In this document: piece after piece, positions 1 through 7,983 of the stretch | Layout: every line of letters starts with the position of its first letter | How positions within the stretch are numbered: position 1 is the first letter of the stretch | Assembly (NCBI RefSeq): GCF_022811645.1 | Contig: NZ_CP094534.1 | Span: 1,488,001 to 1,552,000 of the forward strand | From: Hymenobacter monticola | GTDB taxonomy: Bacteria > Bacteroidota > Bacteroidia > Cytophagales > Hymenobacteraceae | DNA: 64,000 nucleotides | Direction: 5' to 3' | Notes under the pieces: generated by a model | The model's input: only the letters and a program-made list of their open reading frames with translations | Databases searched by the model: none | Told to the model about the DNA's origin: nothing | Position numbers and translations under genes: made by a program

Positions 1-1
1 G

Positions 2-316
2 CTTGATGCGCTGCTGGAGAAGTTTCCCGGCCACTCGCTGTCCGACGATACCTACTATCTGAAAGCCCAGTTGCAGCGCCGTACCGGCGACTTTGCGGGC
101 GCCATTGCCACGCTCGAGCGCATCACCAACAACCCCAAGTACGATGTGCTCAGCGACGACGCGTTGTTTCTGCTGGCCCGCATTCAGGAGGAGGACGTGA
201 AGGACAAGGTGAAAGCCCAGGAGCTCTACAACCAGGTAATTACCAAATACCCCGGCAGCATTTACGTGGCCGAGGCGCGGAAGCGCTTCCGCAAGCTGCG
301 TGGTGATGGAGTGTAG
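2..316 (+). CDS. Tetratricopeptide-repeat protein, C-terminal part (5' end outside window)
   Basis: The reading frame is open from the window edge and stops with TAG at 314-316. The visible 104 residues form TPR-like helical hairpins: LEKFPGHSLSDDTYYLKAQ, then GDFAGAIATLERI, then DKVKAQELYNQVITKYPGS followed by an AEARKRFRKLRG helix. Repeats of the form (ELYNQVITKYPGS) resemble those in BamD, YbgF and related TPR proteins of the cell envelope, but the N-terminus with any signal peptide is missing, so location and partner cannot be decided. The stop codon is followed after four bases by a long inverted repeat that probably acts as its 3' end. Confidence 0.75.
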   Translation, partial: LDALLEKFPGHSLSDDTYYLKAQLQRRTGDFAGAIATLERITNNPKYDVLSDDALFLLARIQEEDVKDKVKAQELYNQVITKYPGSIYVAEARKRFRKLRGDGV

Positions 317-320
317 ATGG

Positions 321-400
321 CACGAGTACCCCGAAGCTCCTGCTTCGGTTCACGTCTGCATCGTTCTAAAAGCCGAAGCAGGGGCTTCGGGGTACTCGTG
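321..400. repeat. Family A palindromic element (copy A1) between convergent genes
   Basis: The arms at 321-348 and 373-400 are 28 bp inverted copies with one mismatch, separated by 24 bases. Each arm also contains a small hairpin (CCGAAGC, TCCT, GCTTCGG). The element fills almost the whole gap between the TPR gene stop (316) and the stop of the small minus-strand gene (401). A second full copy lies at 18820-18900 and a half copy at 40564-40600, all at convergent gene ends, so a role as bidirectional terminator or mRNA 3' stabiliser is inferred. Confidence 0.85.
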
Positions 401-514
401 CTACCCAAAAAACACGAACATGAGCGCCAAAACCAGAATGAACGTGCCGTACATCAGCGCATCGGTGCCGATGTATTGGCGGTATTTCTGGTAAAAATCT
501 TGCAGCTTGCGCAT
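401..514 (-). CDS. Very small single-span membrane protein (37 aa)
   Basis: The minus strand carries a 37-codon frame starting with ATG at 514 and ending in TAG at 401-403. The protein begins with a basic, aromatic segment (MRKLQDFYQKYRQYIG) and ends in one hydrophobic helix (GTFILVLALMFVFFG) that reaches the last residue, the layout of a tail-anchored micropeptide. The stop codon abuts the right arm of the A1 repeat exactly. No function is known to me. It could be a chance frame, but the clean amphipathic plus membrane pattern and the stop position next to the repeat favour a real gene. Confidence 0.6.
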   Translation of the reverse strand: MRKLQDFYQKYRQYIGTDALMYGTFILVLALMFVFFG

Positions 515-604
515 AGCGGGAGGGAGGGGCCGCCCCAAAGGTACGCCAAGGGGAAAGCGCCGGGGTTTGGTCGTACTTTTAGGACCATTTTGACGAAGTA
601 CCCG

Positions 605-2344
605 ATGCCCGTATCCGCGATTAAGCGGTGGAATTATATCCCCGAAACCGACCCGGCCCTGGCGCACCGCCTGGCGCAGTCCCTCTTCATTGCCCCCGAA
701 ATAGCCGCCCTGCTGGTGCAGCGCGGCCTCGACACGCCCGAAGCTGCCGCTGAGTTTTTCCATCCCGACCTGCGCCGCCTCCCCAATCCGCTGCTGATGC
801 GCGACATGGCCCGCGCCGTGGCCCGTTTGGTCAAAGCCCTGGAGGGCGGGGAAAAGGTGCTGGTGCTGGGCGACTACGACGTGGACGGCATTACCTCCGT
901 GGCCACGGTGATGAGCTACCTCACGCCCCTGTTTGGCGCCGAGCGGCTGCGCGACTACATCCCCGACCGCTACACCGAGGGCTACGGTATCTCTCAGAAG
1001 GCCATTGACTTTGCGGCCGATAATAGTTTCGGGCTGGTGGTGGCGCTCGATTGCGGCATCAAGGCCGTGGAGCAGGTAGCCTACGCCAGCAGCCGCGGCG
1101 TCGATTTCATCATCTGCGACCACCACTTGCCCGGCGAGGAGTTGCCCGCCGCCGTGGCCGTGCTCGACCCCAAGCGGGCCGATTGCCCGTACCCCTACAA
1201 AGAGCTGTCGGGTTGCGGCGTAGGCTTCAAGCTGATGCAGGCGCTGGGCGAGCACCTGGGTTTGCCCGTGGAGCCGCTGCACGATTTGCTGGATTTGGTG
1301 ACGGTGAGCATTGCGGCCGACATCGTGCCCATTACCGGCGAAAACCGCATTCTGGCCTCCTACGGCCTGCGCCGCTTCAACGAGGACATTGCCCTGCTGC
1401 GCCCCGGCCTGGCCGCCCTGCGCGAGCTGGCCACCCTGCGCGAGGGCCCATTGGGCATCAGTAGCCTGATATTCGGTTTTGCGCCCCGCATCAACGCCGC
1501 CGGCCGCATGGGCGACGCCCGCCGCGCCGTGGCCATGCTGCTGGCCCCCGACCAGCAGGAAGCCCGCTACACTGCCGAAGTGGTGGACCAAATGAACCAA
1601 CAGCGCCGCGGCTCCGACCAGCACACCACCCAGGAGGCGCTGGACATGATTGCCGGCGACCCGCTGCTGCAAAACGCCCGCGCCACCGTGCTTTACAAGG
1701 CCGACTGGCACCAGGGGGTGCTTGGCATCGTGGCCTCACGCTGCCTCGACCAATACTACCGGCCCACCGTCATCCTGACGCAGCGCGACGGCAAGGCCAC
1801 CGGCTCGGCTCGCTCCGTAGCTGGGTTTGATGTACACGAGGCCCTAGAAGCCTGCGCGCCGCTGCTCGACCAGTTTGGCGGGCACCGCGCCGCCGCCGGC
1901 CTCACGCTGAAGGTGGAAAACGTGCCCGCTTTCCAGCGCCGCTTCGAGGAAGTGGTGGCCGATACCCTGACCACCGAGCACCTGGTGCGGCCCGTGGAAG
2001 TGGCCGCCGTGCTGCCCATCGGCCGCATCACCGAAGAATTCTTTGCCGAGCTGCGCCGCATGGAGCCCTTCGGCCCCGGAAACCCCAACCCGGTGTTTGC
2101 CTCGCAGCGTCTCATTGCCGTGCCCCACAGCGCCCGTGTGGTGGGGCAGGGCCACCTCAAGCTGCGCCTGGCCTCGGCCGATACTCAGGGCCCAGCCGTG
2201 GACGCCATTGGCTTCGGCTTGGCCGACTACCTGCCGCAGATTGAGGAAGGCCAGCCCTTCAGTGCCTGCTACACGGTGGAGCTGAACGAGTACCGCGGCC
2301 AGCGCGCCGTGCAGCTGCGCCTGCTGGACGTGCGTTGGGAGTAG
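605..2344 (+). CDS. recJ: Single-stranded-DNA-specific exonuclease RecJ
   Basis: RecJ degrades single-stranded DNA 5' to 3' in RecFOR recombination, mismatch repair and base excision repair in the cytoplasm. The 579-residue product has the DHH phosphoesterase motifs LGDYDVDG (about 88-95), ALDCGI (147-152) and CDHHLPGEE (DHH at 172-174), followed by the DHHA1 region with FGGHRAAAGL near residue 425 and the C-terminal OB-fold segment. The metal-binding aspartates and histidines are all present and the length is normal for the family. An upstream in-frame extension to 317 exists but it lies over the A1 repeat and the small gene; family alignment supports ATG at 605 (MPVSAIKRWNYIPE). Confidence 0.95.
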   Translation: MPVSAIKRWNYIPETDPALAHRLAQSLFIAPEIAALLVQRGLDTPEAAAEFFHPDLRRLPNPLLMRDMARAVARLVKALEGGEKVLVLGDYDVDGITSVATVMSYLTPLFGAERLRDYIPDRYTEGYGISQKAIDFAADNSFGLVVALDCGIKAVEQVAYASSRGVDFIICDHHLPGEELPAAVAVLDPKRADCPYPYKELSGCGVGFKLMQALGEHLGLPVEPLHDLLDLVTVSIAADIVPITGENRILASYGLRRFNEDIALLRPGLAALRELATLREGPLGISSLIFGFAPRINAAGRMGDARRAVAMLLAPDQQEARYTAEVVDQMNQQRRGSDQHTTQEALDMIAGDPLLQNARATVLYKADWHQGVLGIVASRCLDQYYRPTVILTQRDGKATGSARSVAGFDVHEALEACAPLLDQFGGHRAAAGLTLKVENVPAFQRRFEEVVADTLTTEHLVRPVEVAAVLPIGRITEEFFAELRRMEPFGPGNPNPVFASQRLIAVPHSARVVGQGHLKLRLASADTQGPAVDAIGFGLADYLPQIEEGQPFSACYTVELNEYRGQRAVQLRLLDVRWE

Positions 2345-2351
2345 TTTGAAG

Positions 2352-2436
2352 GGTTGAGTTTTGAGGGTTGAATGTTGAGTTAAAAAAGTCGCAAACTGAT
2401 TTTCTCAACTCAACATTCAACCCTCAAAACTCAACC
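2352..2436. repeat. Family E inverted repeat with C-free arm
   Basis: Perfect 30 bp arms at 2352-2381 and 2407-2436 are separated by 25 bases. The left arm contains no C at all and is built of GTTGA-like words, which is striking in this GC-rich genome. The element lies between the convergent ends of recJ (stop 2344) and the DoxX gene. Its right arm overlaps the last codon and the TGA stop of the DoxX gene (2431-2433). Confidence 0.85.
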
Positions 2437-2790
2437 TTTCATCACCTTCCACACCCACCACAGCAGCGGCAGCTGCAAGGGCAGTCGGCCCCAGGCCGCC
2501 CAGCCGGGAATGCCCAGCTTTTCGTGAATCAGGGCCATGTACACATTGGCTGGAAATACCGCTACCAGCAAGGCCAGCAAGCCCCAGCCCGCCAGGCGGC
2601 GCGTCGGCTTTAACAGTAAACCAATACCGCCCAGAATTTCGAAAAAACCACTCACGTACACCAACGCGGGCGGCTGTGGAAACTGGGGCGGCATGATGGC
2701 CAGGTAAGTGGCGGGGTGCACAAAGTGCCAAAGGCCGGCCAGCACAAAAAGCAAGGCCAGCGCATAGCGGCTGAGCAGGCGAAGGAACAT
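2431..2790 (-). CDS. DoxX-like integral membrane protein
   Basis: A 119-residue protein with four predicted membrane helices: SRYALALLFVLAGLWHF, VYVSGFFEILGGIGLLL, LAGWGLLALLVAVFPANVY and a C-terminal WGRLPLQLPLLWWVW segment. The pattern AGLWHFVHP...YVSGFFEILGGIGLLL...FPANVYMAL is typical of small DoxX/DoxD-like proteins, whose biochemical role is poorly defined (quinone or thiosulfate related in some members). ATG at 2790 is chosen because it begins directly before the first helix; a longer frame to 2958 adds sequence unlike the family. Its TGA lies inside the right arm of the family E repeat. Confidence 0.8.
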   Translation of the reverse strand: MFLRLLSRYALALLFVLAGLWHFVHPATYLAIMPPQFPQPPALVYVSGFFEILGGIGLLLKPTRRLAGWGLLALLVAVFPANVYMALIHEKLGIPGWAAWGRLPLQLPLLWWVWKVMKG

Positions 2791-2922
2791 AGAGCCGCAA
2801 AAGTGCGCCAGGAAAGTTGCCCCGAAGCTGTAGCGGTTTATACTGAAAATGCAGTTGGGTGCTAGAATCTTTTGCCCCGTTTTGGTTGTCGTAGGAAAGG
2901 TCGGATGCCTCTGCGGACCGCC

Positions 2923-2952
2923 TTGCCTAACGCCCGTTAGGGCGTACTTTTG
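2923..2952 (+). promoter_or_regulatory. Bacteroidota-type promoter for the acyl-CoA dehydrogenase gene
   Basis: TTG at 2923-2925 and TACTTTTG at 2945-2952 are separated by 19 bases, matching the TTG / TAnnTTTG promoter of this phylum. The ATG at 2983 lies 30 bases downstream. This also argues against the alternative start at 2950, which falls inside the -7 element. Confidence 0.7.
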
Positions 2953-2982
2953 TGCCAACTAATAAACTTTCCCACCACACCC

Positions 2983-4143
2983 ATGCAAACCGCCACATCC
3001 TCTAGTATTTACCAACTTACCGAAGAACAACTGGCCGTGCGCGACGCCGCCCGCGACTTTGCCCAGAGTGAGCTGTGGGCCGGCGTAATTGAGCGCGACG
3101 AGCACCAGAAATTCCCCGCCGAGCAAATCAAGAAGATGGGCGAGTTGGGTTTCATGGGCATGATGGTGAGCCCCGAGTACGGCGGTTCGGGCCTCGATAC
3201 CGTGAGCTACGTGCTGGCCATGGAGGAAATCTCGAAGGTTGACGCCTCGTGCTCCGTGATTATGAGCGTGAACAACTCGCTGGTGTGCTGGGGCCTGGAG
3301 AAATACGGCACCGAGGAACAGAAGCGCAAGTACCTGCCGCGCCTGTGCTCGGGCGAAATCATCGGCGCCTTCGCTCTGAGCGAGCCCGAAGCCGGCTCCG
3401 ACGCCACCAGCCAGCGCACCACCGCCGAAGACAAAGGCGACCATTACCTGCTGAACGGCACCAAAAACTGGATTACCAACGGCACCACCGCTTCGGTTTA
3501 CCTCGTCATCGCCCAAACCAACCCCGAGCTGAAGTCGCGCGGCATCAACGTCCTCATCGTGGACAAGGACATGCCGGGCTTCGTGCAGGGCCCGAAAGAG
3601 AACAAGCTCGGCATCCGCGGCTCCGACACCTGCTCGCTGATGTTCACCGACGTGAAAGTGCCCAAGGAAAACCGCATCGGCGAAGACGGCTTCGGCTTCA
3701 AATTCGCCATGCAGGTACTGGCCGGCGGCCGCATCGGCATCGCCTCGCAGGCCTTGGGCATTGCATCCGGCTCGCTCGAACTGAGCTTGAAGTACGCCAA
3801 GGAGCGGAAGGCTTTCGGCGTGGAAATCGCCAAGCACCAGGCCATCCAGTTCAAGCTGGCCGACATGGCCACCAACGTGGATGCTGCCCGCCTGCTCTGC
3901 CTGCAAGCGGCTGCCGATAAAGACGCCGGCAACGACTACGGCAAGTCGGGTGCCATGGCCAAGCTCTTCGCTTCGAAGGTGGCTATGGAAGCGGCCGTGG
4001 AGGCCGTGCAGATTCACGGCGGCTACGGCTTCGTGAAGGAATACCACGTGGAACGCTTCATGCGCGACGCCAAAATTACCCAGATTTACGAGGGTACTTC
4101 GGAAATTCAGAAAATTGTGATTTCGCGGGATATCCTCAAATAA
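2983..4143 (+). CDS. Acyl-CoA dehydrogenase (short/medium chain, butyryl-CoA dehydrogenase type)
   Basis: FAD-dependent dehydrogenase for the first step of beta-oxidation, converting acyl-CoA to trans-2-enoyl-CoA and passing electrons to ETF. The 386-residue product contains signature 1 (GAFALSEPEAGSD), the flavin-contacting WITNG segment, the QIHGGYGFVKEYHVERFMRD signature 2, and the C-terminal QIYEGTSEIQ, whose glutamate is the catalytic base in short-chain enzymes. Length and all motifs are normal. Chain-length preference cannot be read from sequence alone. It is a single-gene unit with its own promoter at 2923-2952 and a strong terminator just downstream. Confidence 0.93.
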   Translation: MQTATSSSIYQLTEEQLAVRDAARDFAQSELWAGVIERDEHQKFPAEQIKKMGELGFMGMMVSPEYGGSGLDTVSYVLAMEEISKVDASCSVIMSVNNSLVCWGLEKYGTEEQKRKYLPRLCSGEIIGAFALSEPEAGSDATSQRTTAEDKGDHYLLNGTKNWITNGTTASVYLVIAQTNPELKSRGINVLIVDKDMPGFVQGPKENKLGIRGSDTCSLMFTDVKVPKENRIGEDGFGFKFAMQVLAGGRIGIASQALGIASGSLELSLKYAKERKAFGVEIAKHQAIQFKLADMATNVDAARLLCLQAAADKDAGNDYGKSGAMAKLFASKVAMEAAVEAVQIHGGYGFVKEYHVERFMRDAKITQIYEGTSEIQKIVISRDILK

Positions 4144-4177
4144 GGCGCGAATTGCCTAAAATTCAGATTCATTGCAC

Positions 4178-4207
4178 AAAACCCAGCCACTTTTTGGCTG
4201 GGTTTTT
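4178..4207 (+). terminator. Rho-independent terminator of the acyl-CoA dehydrogenase gene
   Basis: A 12 bp perfect stem (4178-4189 with 4195-4206, core ACCCAGCCA) and a five-base loop are followed by a T-rich tract. The gap 4208-4301 beyond it is AT-rich and holds the upstream region of the next gene. Confidence 0.85.
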
Positions 4208-4301
4208 AGTTTTTGTGAATTTCAAGGTGTTATATTGCACTGCGATTTGTACCTATCCATGTAGGTCGCATTTATAAACCGCCTTTTTGGCATCTTGAAT
4301 T

Positions 4302-5228
4302 ATGGAAGATTACAATAAAGTCATTGAATCGTTGGGCGTCCGCTACATCAAGGCGAAGAATCTGGTGCTGCACCAGCCCTTCACTGTGCGCAACTCCTAC
4401 GACGTTGGTAATAACCTTATCCTGCTGCACAAAGGCCACCTTACTTTCGGCGAAGAATCGATGGTAGTGGAGGAGGGTGAGATGCTCTTTATTCCCGGCG
4501 GCCGGCCCACCCGCGTGAGCTACGGCGTCGACCAGAAAAACCGCGTCATCACCAACGATGACCTCATTACCAATAAGGACAAGTTCTTTCACTCCAACGA
4601 CAACCTCGACCTCATCGGCGAAGACGAGGAAAGCCACAGCTTTGTGAGCTTCGAGGCAAAGGTGTTCGACTCGGTGAACTTCTTCGCCTCGCTCGACGTG
4701 CCGGCCTTCCTCATCTCGGGGCAGCCCAAGCTGGCCAACCTCGTGATTAAAGTGGTGGAAGAAAGCATTCAGGACCTGCCCGGCCGCGAGCGGCTCATCA
4801 ACATCTACACCGAGAACATTGTGGTAGAAGTGGTGCGCTACGTGCTGCGCAACAACATGTTTGTGGAGCAGCTGGCCACCAACAGCACCTACTTCAAAGA
4901 CCCGCGCCTGATTGACCTGTTCAACTACATCAAGGAAAACCTGGGCGGCGACCTGTCGAACAAAGTACTCTCGGGCGTAGCCAACGTGAGCGAGGACTAC
5001 GTGGGCCAGTATTTCAAGATGCTGACCAACATCAACCCGCAGGACTATATTGAGTACCAGCGCATGGAGCGCGCCGTGTTCCTGCTGCGCACCACCAAGA
5101 AAAGCATCCGCGACATCGGCAAAGAGGTGGGCTACAAAGACACTGCTTACTTCTGCCGCCGCTTCAAGATGATGTTCGGCATCCCGGCCGGCAAGATGCG
5201 TCGCCGTGAGTCGGCCATGAACATCTAA
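4302..5228 (+). CDS. AraC-family transcriptional regulator with cupin-like sensor domain
   Basis: A 308-residue one-component regulator. The N-terminal part (about 20-160) is a beta-rich cupin-like segment (ILLHKGHLTFGEESMVVEEGEMLFIPGG). The C-terminal 100 residues hold two helix-turn-helix units of the AraC type: LSNKVLSGVANVSEDYVGQYF, then the second unit with SIRDIGKEVGYKDTAYFCRRF followed by K..GI.AGK. Many Cytophagales carry a near-identical stand-alone protein, but its ligand and targets are unknown to me. It lies alone between terminators, so no operon partner hints at its regulon. Confidence 0.88.
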   Translation: MEDYNKVIESLGVRYIKAKNLVLHQPFTVRNSYDVGNNLILLHKGHLTFGEESMVVEEGEMLFIPGGRPTRVSYGVDQKNRVITNDDLITNKDKFFHSNDNLDLIGEDEESHSFVSFEAKVFDSVNFFASLDVPAFLISGQPKLANLVIKVVEESIQDLPGRERLINIYTENIVVEVVRYVLRNNMFVEQLATNSTYFKDPRLIDLFNYIKENLGGDLSNKVLSGVANVSEDYVGQYFKMLTNINPQDYIEYQRMERAVFLLRTTKKSIRDIGKEVGYKDTAYFCRRFKMMFGIPAGKMRRRESAMNI

Positions 5229-5249
5229 ATCACCCTATTGATAGCAACG

Positions 5250-5286
5250 AAAAAGCCCCGCTTCACATATGAGGCGGGGCTTTTTT
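5250..5286. terminator. Bidirectional rho-independent terminator
   Basis: AAAAAGCCCCGC (5250-5261) pairs with GCGGGGCTTTTT (5274-5285). A-tract and T-tract on both sides let it serve the AraC gene on the plus strand and the converging gene at 5303-6136 on the minus strand. Confidence 0.88.
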
Positions 5287-5302
5287 GTCTATTTAACGCA
5301 GG

Positions 5303-6136
5303 CTATTCAATGCTGCGGAAATCGTCATTTTTGCCGTGGCTGCTTTCCGAGGTGCGGGCGCCATGGTCGTCGGAAGAAGAACCGTAGCTGCTAGCGGAAC
5401 GGCCGCTGCCCGAGTTGATGCCCGTGTTGCTGGACGAACTGCCGGAGGCGCCGCTGTTGTAGCTGGAGCCGCTGTTATAGCTGCTGCCGCTGGTGCTGCC
5501 GTAGCTCGAACCGCTACCGCCGTAGCGGCTGCCGCTGTTGCCATAAGCCGAGCCGCTGTCGGAACGACTGGAGGTACCCGAGGCCGACTTGCGGCTCGTA
5601 GAAGCATCGGGAGCTTGGTAGCCGTAGCTGCGGCGGCCGTAGCTGCCGGTGTCGCGCTGCTTGCCGTAGTTGTAGCTGGCGCTGTCCGACGACGAGGAAG
5701 ACTTGCCTTTGCGCAGGGCCAGCCAGCCCAGGCCGGCGGCCAGAATGGCACCGCCCACTACTTTCTGGGTGGTGCTGAGCTCATTTACGCGCGAGAGGGC
5801 ACGCGAGCCCCAGTCTTTCACGCCTTGCGGCAACTGGTTCACGTTGTCGAGCACGCCCGAGTCTTCAATCCATTTTTTGCCGCTGTTCAGGGCCGTGTCG
5901 AGCAAGTTGCCCTCCTGGTCGTTGGTTTGCTGGCCTTCGCCTTGGCGGTTGGTGCCGGCGTTGGCGGTAGTTTGGCTGCTAGCATCCGGGGTAGAGGACG
6001 AGCTTTGCGCGCTGGGGTTAGATGCTGATTTGCGCGAAGCGGCCGAAGCCCCGCTGGCCGTGGCCGAAGGATTTTGCGAAGTGCGGTTAGTGTCGTTCGT
6101 GTTCGACGTGCCGAACTGGTCTTGCTGGTTATCCAT
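5303..6136 (-). CDS. Low-complexity Ser/Gly/Tyr-rich protein with one central membrane helix
   Basis: The 277 residues fall into three parts: a disordered N-terminus rich in S, T, N and Q (about 1-80), an amphipathic stretch plus one hydrophobic segment (LSTTQKVVGGAILAAGLGWLAL, about 120-141), and a long C-terminal tail of SGSSYGS/SSYNSG repeats with Tyr at regular spacing. No signal peptide or enzymatic motif is visible. The segment around LSTTQKVVGG resembles LSPTQTILG in the small protein at 11663-11968, so both may belong to one family of membrane-anchored proteins. Function unknown; a prion-like or phase-separating tail is only a speculation. Convergent with the AraC gene and sharing its terminator. 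Confidence 0.75.
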   Translation of the reverse strand: MDNQQDQFGTSNTNDTNRTSQNPSATASGASAASRKSASNPSAQSSSSTPDASSQTTANAGTNRQGEGQQTNDQEGNLLDTALNSGKKWIEDSGVLDNVNQLPQGVKDWGSRALSRVNELSTTQKVVGGAILAAGLGWLALRKGKSSSSSDSASYNYGKQRDTGSYGRRSYGYQAPDASTSRKSASGTSSRSDSGSAYGNSGSRYGGSGSSYGSTSGSSYNSGSSYNSGASGSSSSNTGINSGSGRSASSYGSSSDDHGARTSESSHGKNDDFRSIE

Positions 6137-6280
6137 GATAATGAGACGGAAAGGAATGTGAGAAGAAAGGAAGAAGGTGCCCTGCCGAAGCAGGAAAGCG
6201 TGGGTTTTATTCGTAATCGACCGGTGGGAAGTTGCATGAAGCCGGCTTTATTTTGGATAAGGCCCGAATTCCATTGGCGC

Positions 6281-6313
6281 AAAAAAGCCTTCCTGTTTTT
6301 GGCGGGAAGGCTT
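6281..6313 (-). terminator. Terminator of the HExxH protein gene
   Basis: On the minus strand AAGCCTTCC, an 11-base loop and GGAAGGCTT (arms 6305-6313 and 6285-6293) are followed by a run of T, directly downstream of the gene at 6340-6693. Confidence 0.8.
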
Positions 6314-6339
6314 CTGGTAGGAAACAAATAGTTAGAAAC

Positions 6340-6693
6340 TTAGGCGGGCGGGCTGGCGTGGCGGGGCAAGGGCCGCAGCACGTGGTTGGGGTTGGCCAAC
6401 ACCACGCGGCGGGCTTCTTCGCGGGCTTCCACTTCATACTTGTTGTGGTAATAGCCCACGCGAGCCGACTCGACCAGGTATTTCCAGAGGAAAGGCAGCA
6501 GGCCGTGCTCGCGGTATTGACGCAGGTGCACGGCTTCGTGCGCCACCCACTCGGCATCGGCCAGAAACTCCTCGCGGGAGGTGCCGCTCAGGTGCACGGT
6601 TTGGCCCACCACCATGGCCACCCGCGGGGCCTTCAACACCATGCGGGCAATGCGGGCCAGGGGCGAATTAATCCAGGTGCGGAGAGTTTGCAT
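6340..6693 (-). CDS. Small DUF4157-like protein with HExxH metal-binding motif
   Basis: A 117-residue protein with WVAHEAVHLRQYREHG in the middle (about 49-64). The HEAVH box is the zinc-binding motif of metallopeptidases and of the DUF4157 (eCIS core) domain, where it is typically followed by QY as here. A downstream glutamate that could be a third ligand lies in YEVEAREEARR. The hydrophobic segment WKYLVESARVGYY follows the motif. No signal peptide is obvious. It stands alone, so a substrate cannot be inferred, and protease activity remains unproven because many DUF4157 members are not characterised. Confidence 0.7.
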   Translation of the reverse strand: MQTLRTWINSPLARIARMVLKAPRVAMVVGQTVHLSGTSREEFLADAEWVAHEAVHLRQYREHGLLPFLWKYLVESARVGYYHNKYEVEAREEARRVVLANPNHVLRPLPRHASPPA

Positions 6694-7026
6694 AAAGCAA
6701 GATAGAGAAATAGCGGAACCGCGTATTTACGAACAGAATTCGGGCATGGTTGCAAGTGCAAGTAAGATTATAAGCTAATTAAGTATGATTTTATAAATAA
6801 AATTAGAATTTTTCTTCTAAAAAGTGCGGAGCTTATCGAAAGTTTAACTTAGCTTTACCCAACGACCCAGACCATCGGGAATATAAATTTCCCGATTCAA
6901 CTTCTTTTTCTCTTCTCTTCACCCGGCCCATTACGGCTCTGCCTATCGCATAAGAAATCTACTAGCCCGGCTCTTCTCACTCGTTGCGAGAATCCGGATT
7001 TGTGCTTCCTCACCTAACGACGGACA
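6694..7026. other. AT-rich divergent intergenic region
   Basis: 333 bases between divergent starts. The stretch 6760-6860 is clearly AT-rich compared with the coding sequence around it and probably holds the promoters of both neighbours. A TAGCTTTA box at 6850-6857 is close to the TAnnTTTG consensus but has no TTG at the expected distance. I see no RNA gene or repeat here. Confidence 0.5.
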
Positions 7027-7743
7027 ATGAAAAATACGATTCTGTATTGCCTCGCCGCTGGCTCCCTTGCTCTCTCCTTCTTCTTTGAACGCGCCCCCGA
7101 TGCTTCGGCAACGGCCCGTGCCACGGCGGCACCGGTCGTAGCCGAAGCATCGATGCTTCCGGCCCTGACGATGGACGAGCCCACCCTGGTAGCCCCCGCC
7201 GGCGATGGCGACCCAATCGCAAAGCCCACCGCCGCCGAACTGGCCGCCTCGCGCGACTCGCTGGCCTACCACTACTACGCCCAAACGCTGGGCCTGCACT
7301 TGGCTTTCAACGAGAACAAGGACCTGCTCCGCACCGTAACCGATTGGATTGGGGCGCCTTATTCGTACGGCAGCAATTCGCGCCGCGGCACCGACTGCTC
7401 GGGTTTCGTGACCCGCGTATTCCGTGAAGTGTACGGCATCAACCTGATTCACTCCTCGCGCGCCATGTTCAGCACCACCAAGCGCGTGGCCAAGAGTGAG
7501 ATGGAAACCGGCGACTTGGTGTTTTTCCGTCGGGGCAAGGGCCCGATTTACCACGTGGGCATCTACCTGAAAGACGGCAAGTTTGCCCACTCGGCCACCA
7601 ACGGCGGCGTGATGGTTAGCTCGCTAAACCAGCCTTATTACCACCGCAACTTCTACGCTGCCGGCCGCGTGCGCGCCGCCAAAGCCGCCGACGAAGCGCT
7701 GGTAGCAGCTGCTGCCGTAGCGGCCGCACCTACCGAGGAATAA
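7027..7743 (+). CDS. NlpC/P60-family cell-wall hydrolase
   Basis: A secreted or periplasmic cysteine peptidase expected to cut gamma-D-glutamyl-diamino-acid bonds in peptidoglycan stems. The 238-residue protein starts with a signal peptide (MKNTILYCLAAGSLALSFFF), then an Ala/Pro/Thr-rich linker, then the catalytic domain from about residue 97. The catalytic Cys lies in RRGTDCSGFV, the His in YHVGIYLKDGKFAHSA, and the third polar residue in the strand that follows. The C-terminal Ala-rich tail is short and without a binding domain. The ATG at 7027 is directly before the signal peptide. A strong terminator closes the unit. Confidence 0.88.
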   Translation: MKNTILYCLAAGSLALSFFFERAPDASATARATAAPVVAEASMLPALTMDEPTLVAPAGDGDPIAKPTAAELAASRDSLAYHYYAQTLGLHLAFNENKDLLRTVTDWIGAPYSYGSNSRRGTDCSGFVTRVFREVYGINLIHSSRAMFSTTKRVAKSEMETGDLVFFRRGKGPIYHVGIYLKDGKFAHSATNGGVMVSSLNQPYYHRNFYAAGRVRAAKAADEALVAAAAVAAAPTEE

Positions 7744-7770
7744 GCTTTATATGCTCAATGCAAGGCAATG

Positions 7771-7801
7771 CGCCCGGCCCACAAGGCCGGGCGTTTTTTT
7801 T
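7771..7801 (+). terminator. Terminator of the NlpC/P60 gene
   Basis: CGCCCGGCC (7771-7779) pairs with GGCCGGGCG (7785-7793) and is followed by eight T. The remaining 180 bases up to the DUF1800 gene show no other clear feature. Confidence 0.9.
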
Positions 7802-7983
7802 GGCCCGTTCACCAAGTAATTGGCGCCGTTGGCGGGGAAATTCATCTTGGGCTTATGTGGAAACAGCCATATTGTGATTAAACCCCGGATGCCCTTTTAA
7901 GTCTAGGGTAAGCCATTGGCTCAGAAGCAAAAGGCAGCTAGCTGCGGCGATGGTTCTGGGCTTCATTTTTCATGCGCTTGCTT

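Noticed and set aside
401..1711. 436-aa minus-strand frame opposite recJ
   Set aside because: It is a shadow of recJ caused by GC-rich codon use; only its last 37 codons, beyond the recJ start, look like a real protein.
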